Of a stretch of DNA of 64,000 nt, positions 45,474 to 55,107 are shown piece by piece. This stretch comes from S009-33 sp041694255. GTDB taxonomy: Bacteria > Patescibacteriota > Gracilibacteria > Absconditabacterales > Absconditicoccaceae. The translations under genes were made by a program, and so were the position numbers. The stretch is from positions 34,770 through 98,769 of the forward strand of contig JASMTN010000010.1 of the NCBI GenBank assembly GCA_041694255.1, in the 5' to 3' direction. Each line of letters begins with the position of its first letter. The first letter of the stretch is position 1. The notes under the pieces are model-generated. The model made no database searches and was not told where the DNA came from. It was given only the letters and a program-made list of their open reading frames with translations.

Positions 45474-45905
45474 ATGATAGAAATATATACAGATGGAAGC
45501 TGTCTCAACAATCCTTGACATGGTTGATGGGCTTACTTATTAAAATATAAAGATAAAGAAAAAAAAGAATATGCAGGTGTAAAAAACACTACAAACAACA
45601 AAATGGAATTACAAGCTATCATAAAAGCACTTCAAGCCTTAAAAACTGATAAAATAAAAATAAACTTATATACAGATTCAAATTATGTAAAAATGTGAAT
45701 AACTCAATGGATAAAAAAATGGAGACAAAATAATCGGAAAACTGCAAATAAAAAGGATGTAAAAAATAAGGAATATTGGGAGGAGTTAGATGAACTTTCA
45801 AATAAATTTGATATAAATTGGCACTGGGTAAAAGCACATTCTACAAATAAGTACAATAATATAGTAGATGAACTTGCTAGAAAATGAGCACAATCTATCT
45901 CCTAA
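45474..45905 (+). CDS. rnhA: Ribonuclease HI
   Basis: A 143-residue enzyme that degrades RNA in RNA-DNA hybrids. The catalytic set is complete: YTDGSC (Asp), KMELQA (Glu), YTDSNY (Asp) and VDELARKG (Asp). The handle region reads QWIKKWRQNN-X-KTANKKDVKN, where X is a CGG codon (45735-45737). In E. coli the same place is the conserved Trp of GWKTADKKPVKN, so CGG is read here as Trp. The gene is single and converges with tsaC, overlapping by 11 bases. Confidence 0.96.
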
Positions 45906-46446
45906 GGTAGTTTAATCCATCCTTAGTAAATTCAAAAATATGAGAATAATTATAAGGAGTTTCTATCTTAAATTCAGGATGTGCAAATATCTTAATATTA
46001 TAATCTTCACAATCTTTTTTAAAAGTTTCTGCTATTTTAGATCTTGATTTTATCTCACTTTCTCAAGATTTATTTGCACTTGTAAGAAAAAATAATCAAT
46101 TCTTATCTATAAGTTTTCTATGCATAAAATTATGAGCAACACGAAAAGCTATCTTTTCATATTTACTAGCATTAGGCAATTTATCTATACTTTCTAGTAA
46201 ATAATTATCTTTACAATCTTTTTTATCTACTAAGACAGTAAAAGGTTTATCATAATTTTTAAGGAAATCTATCTGTTTTTTTCATAGATTAGTATATTTT
46301 TTAAAATAATCAAAATCTTTAACAAACACTGCTAAAGGTTTGTCAACTACTCTATTTTTAACTTTATAGATATTTTCATAATTTTCCAAATCATCTATAA
46401 AACATCATATTCAAAAACAAGTATTTGTAGGTAATATAAAAAGCAT
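45895..46446 (-). CDS. tsaC: Sua5/YciO/YrdC-type L-threonylcarbamoyladenylate synthase
   Basis: A 183-residue protein of the YrdC family, which makes threonylcarbamoyl-AMP for the t6A37 modification of ANN-decoding tRNAs. It begins MLFILPTNTCFGIGC and has KVKNRVVDKPLAVFV, the family's KxR...KP core, and later FLTSANKSGE. It is shorter than the Sua5 form and lacks the extra C-terminal domain. It is the last gene of a minus-strand run with GT2, pth and tyrA. Confidence 0.85.
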
Positions 46447-46476
46447 TGTTTATTAGTTAGTAAATTAAAATATATA

Positions 46477-47517
46477 TTAGTCAATAATATTTTCATATGA
46501 ATCAAGAATATCTCAATTTTCTAAATATACATTATTTCATTCAAATTTATTTATGATAGATATAGTTTGTTTTCAAGTATATATATTTTTAAAAGTAACC
46601 TTTTTTCAAATATTTTTATTAATCATGTTAACTTGTTGAGTTTGCATATATATAAGCTTATCTGTATATTTTTGTCAAAATTCTGTTTTATTTCAAAAAA
46701 ATTTTTTAGTATCATTTATGATAGATAAAAAAGAATTCTTATCTTTGCTTTCTACAGCATTATTAAATTCAGTTATAACACTTTTAAAAGTCTTATGAAC
46801 ATTCAACACTTGGGTATTATACATTTGTATGTCTGCATACAATTTAGCATCTTGTCATATATATCTTGCAACAGATGAAATCATAAGTTTATATATAGGT
46901 GATACAAAATTTAAAGATTCATTTATATCAACATTAAGTCTTTTAATAGTTTCTCATATGGTAAACATATTAATATGAGTTAATCACTGGACAATAGCCA
47001 TCATTTTATCATGATATAAAGGTGTTGATTCAACTACTTTTACTCATTTATTTTCTAAAAAATTTTTAAGCATAATATACCTTTCATCTTGTTTTAAATT
47101 ATTTTCTGGAGTTAAAACAAATATTTGTCAAGCTATATCTTCAATATAAGGTCCAAACATGGGATGTGTTGGTATTATCAAACAATCCTTAGGGGCATAT
47201 TTATTCATTGTTTCTGATGGAAAAGACTTTATAGAACACACATCTAATAATATTGATCAAGATTTAGCTTTAGGTGCAAGTTCTTTTATAGTTTGTTCCA
47301 TATTATCAATAGGTACAGAAAAAATTATAATATCTGCACTCAAAACTGCTCTTTCATTATCATCAGTAAATAACAAATTATTTTTTTTGGCTATTAAATT
47401 ACCATACTCTATATTTCTTCAAGTTATAGTTATATTAGAAAAACTAGTATTTTTTTTTATATATTTAGCTAGCCACAATCAAAATCATCTTGTTCATCAA
47501 ATTATAGATATTTTCAT
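46477..47517 (-). CDS. tyrA: Prephenate dehydrogenase family protein
   Basis: A 346-residue protein of the TyrA/COG0287 family. The Rossmann start MKISIIGGTRGFGLWLAKYI, the ADIIIFSVPIDNM strand, PTHPMFGP and LYHDKMMAIVQGLTHINMF match prephenate dehydrogenase (NAD+-dependent oxidative decarboxylation to hydroxyphenylpyruvate). The C-terminal 100 residues (ESKDKNSFLSIINDTKKFFG) resemble the archaeal-type extension. No other aromatic biosynthesis gene is present, so the physiological substrate is uncertain. Confidence 0.82.
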
Positions 47518-47546
47518 ATAAAATAAATCAGATAATAAAAATCTAA

Positions 47547-48092
47547 TTAATTATTAATTAAAAATTGTCTTACATATTCATATATAATTTCTTCATTTTT
47601 AGTAAAATGCTCTAAAACTGTTTTAGGTAATTTTCAAAGTACATAGTTTACAATTTGTGACTTATGTTCAGGTCTTCATACTCACATTTTAAGTTTTCGA
47701 TATTTATTAGTTCATATTTTTTTTGTTATATCTTTCAATCAATTATGTCAATTATCTCAACCATTCCATTTAAGTTTTATCTTTCATGAATCAAGATCAA
47801 TTTCATCATGTATAACAAGCATATTTTCAGGCTCTATTTTATGAAAATTCAATAATTTACTTACAGAATCTCAAGAAAGGTTCATAAAAGTTTCTGGTTT
47901 TAAAAAAATAATCATGTACTTACCATCTTTTGATATAGAAATTTTACCATTAAACTTTTTATCAAATAAAAAATCAGTACCTTCAGAATGATTTGCTAGC
48001 ATATCTATAATTTTAAATCAAACATTATGTTTTGTATTTTCATATTTTTCTCATGGATTTCAAAGTCATACAATAAGTTTTGTTTTCAACAT
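47547..48092 (-). CDS. pth: Peptidyl-tRNA hydrolase
   Basis: A 181-residue enzyme that recycles peptidyl-tRNA dropped from ribosomes. It has VGLGNPGEKYENTKHNVGFK with the catalytic His, LKPETFMNLSG, VIHDEIDLDSGKIKLK and GGDNGHNGLKDI. A CGA codon at 47697-47699 follows GTNKY and precedes KLKMGVGRP, where many relatives have an aromatic residue, consistent with CGA as Trp. It is in a minus-strand run 23 bases after the GT2 gene. Confidence 0.94.
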
Positions 48093-48115
48093 TTTAATAT
48101 GTTAATTATTAAATA

Positions 48116-49690
48116 TTATCTATATTTTTTTGTTACATTAAACTTTCACATAGGCTTTCAAAGTAAGATTAGAATTTGTGCATGTAAAGCAGGAAGTCAG
48201 TTTAAAATTAAAAGCATTGGTCACATAATAGTTAAAGATAATAATACATATTTTGAAAATTCATACAAGCTTTTTCTTTTTGAATTTAAACTTTTCCATG
48301 GCAAAAAAAACATTGTTATTATAACTAAATTCAAAAGAAGTAAAAATCACAATATTGCAAAAGAAGATAATATAAAAGTATATAATCAACCTATAATAAA
48401 GAAAAATAAACTTCAAAAAAATAAAATAAACTGTAACGAACCCCAAAGAACAGATGTTTCTATAAGCCAAAATATCTCATATAAAGTCCTTATTTTAGGC
48501 ATTTTTTTATTTTTCAAAAAACATATAACAATATAAGGAAGATCCAAAGCTCAATGTGCCCATCTTTTAATTTGATTGTATTGTAACTTTATACTTTCAA
48601 AAATATTTTTTCATATAACAGGTTCCAAAAGAATATATGAATAAACAGGTTTTACTTGAAATTTTCAGTTAAAAGTACAGTATGTTCTATAATATTGATG
48701 TCAATCCTCAGTTATAGTTTGTGTAGAATAAAAGTCTGTTTGTAATAAAGATTTTAAACTTTGTGCTTGTACAGCTTGAGCTCTTGTTCATATTCATTTT
48801 ATACTACCAGCAAGTATATAAAAACTAGTACTTAATGCTACTACTTTAGAAAAAAAAGGAGATTTAAAAAATCTATTAAATAAAAAAAGCATAGGCTGAT
48901 ATATTGTTTTATCTTTCATGTAGTCATTTGTTGTACAGTATTCAAAAGAAAGTAAATCAAAGTACTTATCTTGAATTATACTTTCACTATCCATAACACT
49001 TACAAGCAATTTTTCTTCTTTAATTCACAATTTTAATATATCATTATATGTATTTTTAGCAGCAAAATTAACATTTGATCACTTTCAAGGAAGTTCTCAT
49101 TTAATTCAATATGGATGTATAGTTGTGTTTATATATAAAAATGTATCATTATAATCTTTTATAAATTTATCTTTAATATTATTAAAATTTTCTAAATCTT
49201 TTTCTTCTCAGGTAAGAGTTATTATTATTTTTTTATTATCAGTATTAGAATTTTTTATACTTTCAAAACTGTCTTTTAACATATCATAAGGATCTTGAAA
49301 TGTTGGTATAATAACCCAATGATATATATCATCTTGTTTCCATCAAGATTTTCTATATTTATTATATAAAATATATTCTAGTTTTTTTATAGGTTTTTTT
49401 TTAAATATATTTTGTAAATCTATGGTTTGATAGTTTCTATATCTTATATATCAATTCACTAACAAAAAAATATATTCAAATCATCTTATTATCCACCATG
49501 TATAAAATATTATAACTATCAAAAAAAGCATAAAAAATAATGGAGAATGTGGATTGTAAACAGACAAAAAACCACTATATAAAACAATAAAAAGAAAACT
49601 TATAGATCATAATGGAATTATTCTTGAAAAAATACTATATAATATAGGATGTTTTTGTTTTAAAGAAAGTATTTCTAAAGGCTTATACAT
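48116..49690 (-). CDS. Membrane glycosyltransferase family 2, processive type
   Basis: A 524-residue membrane enzyme. Two or three N-terminal helices (about 28-100) precede the cytosolic GT2 domain, with VIIPTFQDPYDMLKDSFESI, then SVMDSES (the DxD-type metal site), TITEDGHQYYRTY (TED) and QIKRGAHGA, a QxxRW-like motif with the Trp replaced. Four C-terminal helices follow. The arrangement resembles cellulose synthase-like enzymes, but the polymer is unknown. It heads the pth-tyrA-tsaC run and has a promoter. Confidence 0.82.
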
Positions 49691-49718
49691 TTTTTATTTT
49701 AAAGATATAACTTAAAAT

Positions 49719-49746
49719 ATGTTACTTTTTTTAGTACATCTTTCAA
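49719..49746 (-). promoter_or_regulatory. Promoter of the GT2-pth-tyrA-tsaC run
   Basis: On the minus strand: TTGAAA, a 16-bp spacer and TAACAT, 28 bases before the GT2 ATG. Confidence 0.5.
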
Positions 49747-49802
49747 TATAAAAGATATAAAAAAATGAATACACATAAAATGTATCCATATATAATAGTT
49801 TT

Positions 49803-51299
49803 TTATAAAAATGAAACCATTCAATATATTACAAATGATGCTAATATAGTTTGCAATATCATTGCAGGAAATCAAATTTTAAAAAAGTCTATAAAAGAAA
49901 ACTTTATTCATTCTTTTTCCATTATTCAAACAGTTACTATGTTTGAAGAGGCTCATATTAAACTTCAATTACCTCAAAAACATGCTCAAAATGCTAATGC
50001 CCACCAAAGTATAGTTCAATTCATTCAAGCATCATTAAATCATGTTACTAAGGCACCAACAACTGGAAGCATAACTGCTGTAAATGGAATATTATCTAAT
50101 AATGCTGACATTATAGCAGCAACCCAAAGTATAATTAATGAAGTTAAAAATAAATCATTTCAAAATGCAGATTGTATTAATTGTGACATTTCAAGTAATA
50201 ATCATGAGTTTTCTACAGCTCAAACTATCATAAATAAAAATACAAAAAAAGCTAATATAGGCCACTCTATATCCTTTTCAAATGCTTTTAGTATTCATTC
50301 TTTTAATTCTATTCAACTTTCTTCATAATGTCATTTTTTCATAATAATTCTATCTCTAAGAAGCATAAGTATTGCAGCTCAAGTTAATGCTGGTACTGCT
50401 GCTGACATGTGAAATATTCAATGAAGTAAGAAAAATAGTATAACAAATCATAAAGAAAACATAGACACTCTAAGTAATTTATAATGTTTTATTTTACAAG
50501 TTTCTTCTAATTCTTCTATTTTTCAATTAAAGTCTAATTTTTTTGTATTTTTCAAATCTTTTCTATAGAGAAATTTCATTTGAAAAATTAATATCATCAT
50601 AATAAATATAACAGGTATTCATAAGTTTATCAAAAATTGATTAAAACTTAATCATGCATATGCTCATATCATTATATTTGGAGGATCTCATATTAATGTA
50701 GCAGTTCATCAAACATTAGCTGCCATAATCATTGGCATTAAAAATGCTATTGGATTTATACCAACTATCCTAGAAATAGATATAGCTACTGGAGTTATAA
50801 GAAACATGGTTGTAACATTATCCAATATAGCTGACAATAATGCTGTTAATAGCATAAATAAAATCAAAAGTTTAGTAGTTGATCACTTTGAAAATTTAAA
50901 TATTTGCAATGCAATCCATTGAAAAAATCATGTTTCTGCCAAAACTCATACTATCATCATCATTCATGCTAATAATGCTATTACATCTCCATGAATAAAT
51001 CAAAATGCTTGGTCTAAAGTTAAAAATTGAAAATAATCTGGATAAAAATATCATAAAGTATGTGATATAAATATCAAAACTGACCCAAATAAAAGTGCAA
51101 CCATTGTTCTATGAATTCTTTCTGTAGCTATTACCACAATCAACAATATCATTATACTTGCAGTTACAACTGCTTTAAATAAATTAAACTCTATAGGCTG
51201 ACTTTCTGCAACACCACTTGCAAGGGTTGGAGCTATAAATAATAATAAAATAAATAATGTTGTTAATATATAGCAAATTTTTTTTAATAAAAGAGACAT
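49803..51299 (-). CDS. ArsB/NhaD-family ion transporter
   Basis: A 498-residue integral membrane protein with an apparent N-terminal signal (residues 5-25, ending TLAS) and about 11-12 helices. The IT-superfamily signatures are present twice: LLSAILDNVTTMFLITPVA with GGTATLIGDPPNIMIG, and MSALLDNIPFTAVMLP with GGNGSLIGASSNIVTVG. TERIHRTMVALLFGSVLI is typical of NhaD/ArsB proteins. It probably exchanges Na+/H+ or exports an anion; the substrate cannot be fixed from sequence. Confidence 0.88.
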
Positions 51300-51340
51300 T
51301 GTAATAATATAGTTGTTAAATTTTAAAAAATGCAAGAACG

Positions 51341-51368
51341 TTTATAAGAAATTGTTCGACAAAATCAA
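51341..51368 (-). promoter_or_regulatory. Promoter of the ArsB/NhaD transporter
   Basis: On the minus strand: TTGATT, a 16-bp spacer and TATAAA, 41 bases before the ATG. Confidence 0.5.
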
Positions 51369-51408
51369 GAAAAAAAGTATATATAAATTATATAGTGATA
51401 AAAATTTA

Positions 51409-51436
51409 TTGAAATAAATAATCTTATATATATAAT
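51409..51436 (+). promoter_or_regulatory. Promoter of the superoxide dismutase gene
   Basis: TTGAAA, a 16-bp spacer and consensus TATAAT, 33 bases before the ATG. Confidence 0.65.
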
Positions 51437-51469
51437 AAAATTACATTTATATTATAAATATATTAAATT

Positions 51470-52069
51470 ATGTGATTTAAATTACCTGAATTAAAATATA
51501 GTTATGATGCACTTGAACCTTACATTGATACAAAAACAATGGAAATACATCATAAATGACATCATCAAACTTATGTAGATAAACTTAATAGTGCTATAGA
51601 ATGAACAGAATATGAAAATTGGGATATAGAAGAACTTCTAACAAACTTAGATAGTATAGATGAAAATAAAAGGAAAGCAGTTAGAAATCATGGTTGATGA
51701 TATTATAATCATAATATATTTTGGGAATTTATGACTCCTGAAAAGACAACTATAGACAATGATCTGTTGGATGATATAAAAGATACATTCTGAAGTTTTG
51801 ATAAGTTTAAAGAAGAATTTGAAAATGCAGCACTTACACATTTTTGAAGTGGATGGGCATTTCTTGTAAAAGATGAAAATAATAATCTAAAAGTCTATAG
51901 TCTTCCAAATCAAGATACTCCTATAACATATGGGCATAAAACACTATTATTGTTAGATATGTGGGAACATTCTTATTATCTTAAACATCAAAATAAAAAA
52001 GCTTGATATGTAAAAGACTTTTGGAATGTTGTAAATTGGGATAAAGTAAATGAACTTTATAAGTCATAA
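51470..52069 (+). CDS. Superoxide dismutase, Fe/Mn type
   Basis: A 199-residue enzyme converting superoxide to peroxide and oxygen. Metal-ligand motifs are EIHHKGHHQTYVDKLN (His), GYYNHNIFWEFM (His) and LDMWEHSYYLKH (Asp, His), with FGSGWAFLV in between. The iron versus manganese preference is not decidable by eye. The first residue after Met is a UGA-coded Gly (MGFKLPEL). It is a single gene with promoter and terminator, useful for an oxygen-exposed host-associated cell. Confidence 0.95.
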
Positions 52070-52082
52070 TTAAAAATATAAG

Positions 52083-52112
52083 CTCTATAATTAAGTTTAT
52101 AGAGTTTTTTTT
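52083..52112 (+). terminator. Intrinsic terminator of the superoxide dismutase gene
   Basis: CTCTATAA and TTATAGAG pair around a six-base loop, followed by eight Ts. Confidence 0.88.
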
Positions 52113-52123
52113 ATATTAAACAT

Positions 52124-52151
52124 TTGATTTTTATAAATAAAAATGTATCTT
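52124..52151 (+). promoter_or_regulatory. Promoter of the O-antigen-ligase-like gene
   Basis: TTGATT, a 16-bp spacer and TATCTT, 33 bases before the ATG. Confidence 0.4.
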
Positions 52152-52184
52152 AAATATTGAAATTTTTATTATATAATATAAAGA

Positions 52185-53492
52185 ATGTTTTTTACAAAAG
52201 AAAATATATTAAAACACACTAGAATATTGCTTGTTCTTTTAATTTTTCATTTTATATGAACAACTTTCATAAAATTTCAACTATGAGCTGATGTTGGATT
52301 AGATTTTTTAAATTCAAATATTATAAACATATGGAAAGATATTTATTTAATATTTATATATATAATTATATTTTGATATTTTTTAATTAACAAAACAAAT
52401 ATAGATAAAAAAATTTGGGGAATATTCATAGCATTAACTATGGTATCATTTTTAGTTTCTTTTATACATTTTAATTGAATATCAGCAATAATTATAGGAT
52501 TAAAATACGATTTATGGTTTTTATTTCCATTATTAGCTTTTTCAGTAGTTAAAGTAAATAAAAAAGACATTAAAACATTTTATGATTTATTAATTAAAAT
52601 TATAAAAGCTGTTATAATTTTTTCTATTGTTTTTTTTATAATAAGATTTACATATCCACAAATATTATTTTTACTATGATATTGAAAACTTTGAGATTGG
52701 ATGCCTTGAGCTCATCCTCCTATGTTTTTTCAAACTTGACTTGATTGAATGCAAAGACTTTCATGAATATTTTCTTGACCAAATCATATGGCTTTTTATT
52801 TAGTAGCATTTTGACCAGTTATTTTCTTATCTATATTAAATAAAAAAATTCATTTAGTATGGGGCATATTATTAATATGACTTTTATTTTGAAGTTTATC
52901 AAGAAGTTGAATACTTGCTTTTGGAACTGAGTTTTTTTTAATTAGTTTATTTATTTTACTATACTATAAAAAATACAGAAAAATTATATATTATTTTTAT
53001 GGTTTATGAGCTATATGTATTATGATCTTATGATCTTATCTTTATATATCTTGAGCATATCATGATGTTATACTAAGATGAGCAAGTACTGCTTGACACA
53101 TAGAAAGATCACATGAAACAATAAAGGCTATAATTGAAAACCCTATAACTTGACATTGACTTTGAACTGCATGACCAGCAGCACATTATGTAAATAATGA
53201 TATAATACCTGAAAGCTGGATATTACAAATATTTTATGAATTATGATTAGTATGATGATTATTATGGTTTACTTTTTTATTGTATAATATATGGATAGTA
53301 TATAAAAGTAAAAGTATAAATTATAATGATATGAATAAAATAAATATATTAAAAGTTTGACTTAGTATTTGAGTAATAGGTCTTTTAGTTCAATGACTTG
53401 TATTACATAGCTTTGAAGATAGTATGATAAGTTTACCTTTATTTATTATAATGTGATTATTAATTTGATATATAAAAAATAATACAAAATAA
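52185..53492 (+). CDS. O-antigen ligase/Wzy-like membrane protein
   Basis: A 435-residue protein with about 11 hydrophobic helices. A large outside loop (residues about 285-350) contains RGASTAGHIERSHETIKAIIENPITGHGLGTAG, matching the WaaL/RfaL pattern of an Arg-rich start and an HG-G motif. SGIFSGPNHMAFYL and LSRSGILAFG in the earlier part are also typical. Such proteins join glycan chains to a lipid or protein carrier outside the membrane. With the GT2 and GT28-like enzymes it suggests surface glycans. Confidence 0.85.
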
Positions 53493-53501
53493 AAAACTAT
53501 A

Positions 53502-54149
53502 CTATAAATATTGTTGTGTTTTTTTATTTTCTATCATATATCATATAATTTCATTTATATTATTTTCTATATTATCAACATCTATACTTGCTATTTCATT
53601 ATTTTTAGAGAATATACATATATTACCATCATTACATATTTTTAATGTATAATATTTGAAATTATCATTAAAATTATTGTTAAATTTAAATCATATTTTT
53701 TTAAAAATAGTTATAAGCGAATTATCCAATTTATAATATTTATTTCATTTATTAAAAATTTCTCATCAATTATACTTAATAGCAGATTTTAATATATACA
53801 ATCAAAAATATTTTTTTAAATAACTATATGTTTGTTTTTCTCAAAATTTTCAAAAAAAAAGGAGTTTAGAAATTTTTTTAGAAAAAAATTCATTTAATCA
53901 ACTAACTAATAAAAAGTTATTTATTAAATTTTCTTTAAATTTTCAAGAAACAAAAATAATATCTTTTAAACTATCAATAAAGTTTCAATAGCCTCATGAT
54001 CACATAATTTCATATCATTCTTTTAGCAGTTTTTTATCAGTTTTGTTTTTTAAAATTATTATTTCTTTTAAATTATTAATTTCAAATACAAGATCATCAA
54101 ATTTATATTCTATAGAATCATCTAAATAAAGTTTATCAATTTTTTCCAT
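53502..54149 (-). CDS. Unknown protein, last gene of a small-gene trio
   Basis: A 215-residue soluble protein without recognised motifs. It is charged at the N-terminus (MEKIDKLYLDDSIEYKFDDL), aromatic and basic in the middle (KISKLLFFGKFGEKQTYSYL), and ends in a mixed alpha/beta-like region with KYYTLKICNDGNICIFSK. It lies 22 bases after the neighbouring unknown gene, so they share a transcript. The end is 9 bases from the convergent O-antigen ligase gene. Confidence 0.6.
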
Positions 54150-54171
54150 TATATTTATTTGTATTTAAAAT

Positions 54172-54729
54172 CTATTTTATAATATCTTTATTTGAAGTTC
54201 AATATCAAGTAAGTTTATTTGAAACATTAGAAACCCATCAAGAATTAGTTTCTTCTGAATTTATAGCAATTTCCTTTTGTGATATAAAATTTCTAAGTTC
54301 TGCTCAGGCTCCATTTAAAGGCATCATTTCTAATTCTGATATAAGATTTTCTCACAATTTAGATTCATTTTTTAAATATGAATCAAGAATATTAGAAAGC
54401 AAGTGATTTATTTTTTCTGCAAAGGCTAAAACAGCTTCCTTTTCTTCTTGTTTAGAATCAAAAGATATATCTCATTTATCATCACTAAACAAATTATAAG
54501 AAGAATCTACTCTTATAGTATTAACTAAATCTTTATTTAAATTATTTATTATGTTTTCAAAATTAGAACTAATTTCTCTTTCTGCCCTTGATGCTCTTAT
54601 ACTATTATCTATTCATTCTGCTTCATCAAATTTAGATAAATATTTTTCAAAATTATCTTTATTAACTATCAATTGGTCTTCTCTATCTCTTTCTTCTACA
54701 GATACTATATTTGGTTTTTCTAATGTCAT
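54172..54729 (-). CDS. Unknown acidic helical protein, middle of the trio
   Basis: A 185-residue, acidic, mostly helical protein without recognised motifs (DREDQLIVNKDNFEKYLSKF, EKEAVLAFAEKINHLLSNIL). The C-terminal 30 residues are Ser/Asn/Gly-rich and look disordered. There is no signal peptide. It is 11 bases downstream of the small first gene of the trio and 22 bases upstream of the last. Confidence 0.6.
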
Positions 54730-54740
54730 TTTATTATAAT

Positions 54741-55001
54741 TTATATATTTAAAAGTATATTATCAGCTTCAATATGTTCTTTTTCTGTTTCTATATCATT
54801 TTCTACAAATTTTAATTTTTTTAATAATCAACTATAATTTTTTTCAAATCAATCAAGCCTTTTATATAAAAATATAGAAAGATTATTTTTTTCTATTTCA
54901 TTCATATTTTTAAGGAGTTTACTTATATATAAAGATTCTTTTTCATCTATATCATATAGCAAAGTCATTATATTTATAATTCTATTATTTATTTTTTCCA
55001 T
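54741..55001 (-). CDS. Small unknown helical protein, first of the trio
   Basis: An 86-residue protein, all helical by appearance (NIMTLLYDIDEKESLYISKL, then FVENDIETEKEHIEADNILL). Its start MEKINNRI is placed by a strong promoter 34 bases upstream. No family is recognised. The three genes follow the ClpC-type unfoldase on the same strand but have their own promoter after its terminator. Confidence 0.6.
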
Positions 55002-55034
55002 AAAATATTTATTTATAAATAAAACATATAATAA

Positions 55035-55062
55035 ATTATAAAATTTTATTTAAAATTGTCAA
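55035..55062 (-). promoter_or_regulatory. Promoter of the small-gene trio
   Basis: On the minus strand: consensus TTGACA, a 16-bp spacer and consensus TATAAT. Confidence 0.7.
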
Positions 55063-55083
55063 AAGATTTTATATTAATAAAAA

Positions 55084-55107
55084 AAATAGCAAAATAAATT
55101 GCTATTT
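55084..55107 (-). terminator. Intrinsic terminator of the ClpC-type gene
   Basis: On the minus strand AAATAGCAA and TTGCTATTT pair around a six-base loop, followed by a T-run. The gene's UAG stop is inside the left arm. Confidence 0.82.

Noticed and set aside
47159..47521. A 120-codon plus-strand open frame
   Set aside because: It is antisense to the Rossmann domain of tyrA.
48027..48536. A 169-codon plus-strand open frame
   Set aside because: It is antisense to the start of pth and the C-terminal helices of the GT2 gene, and has no family features.
49765..50328. A 187-codon plus-strand open frame
   Set aside because: It lies entirely opposite the ArsB/NhaD transporter, whose family motifs are unambiguous on the minus strand. 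UGA-rich genes contain many TCA triplets on the other strand, which keeps antisense frames open.
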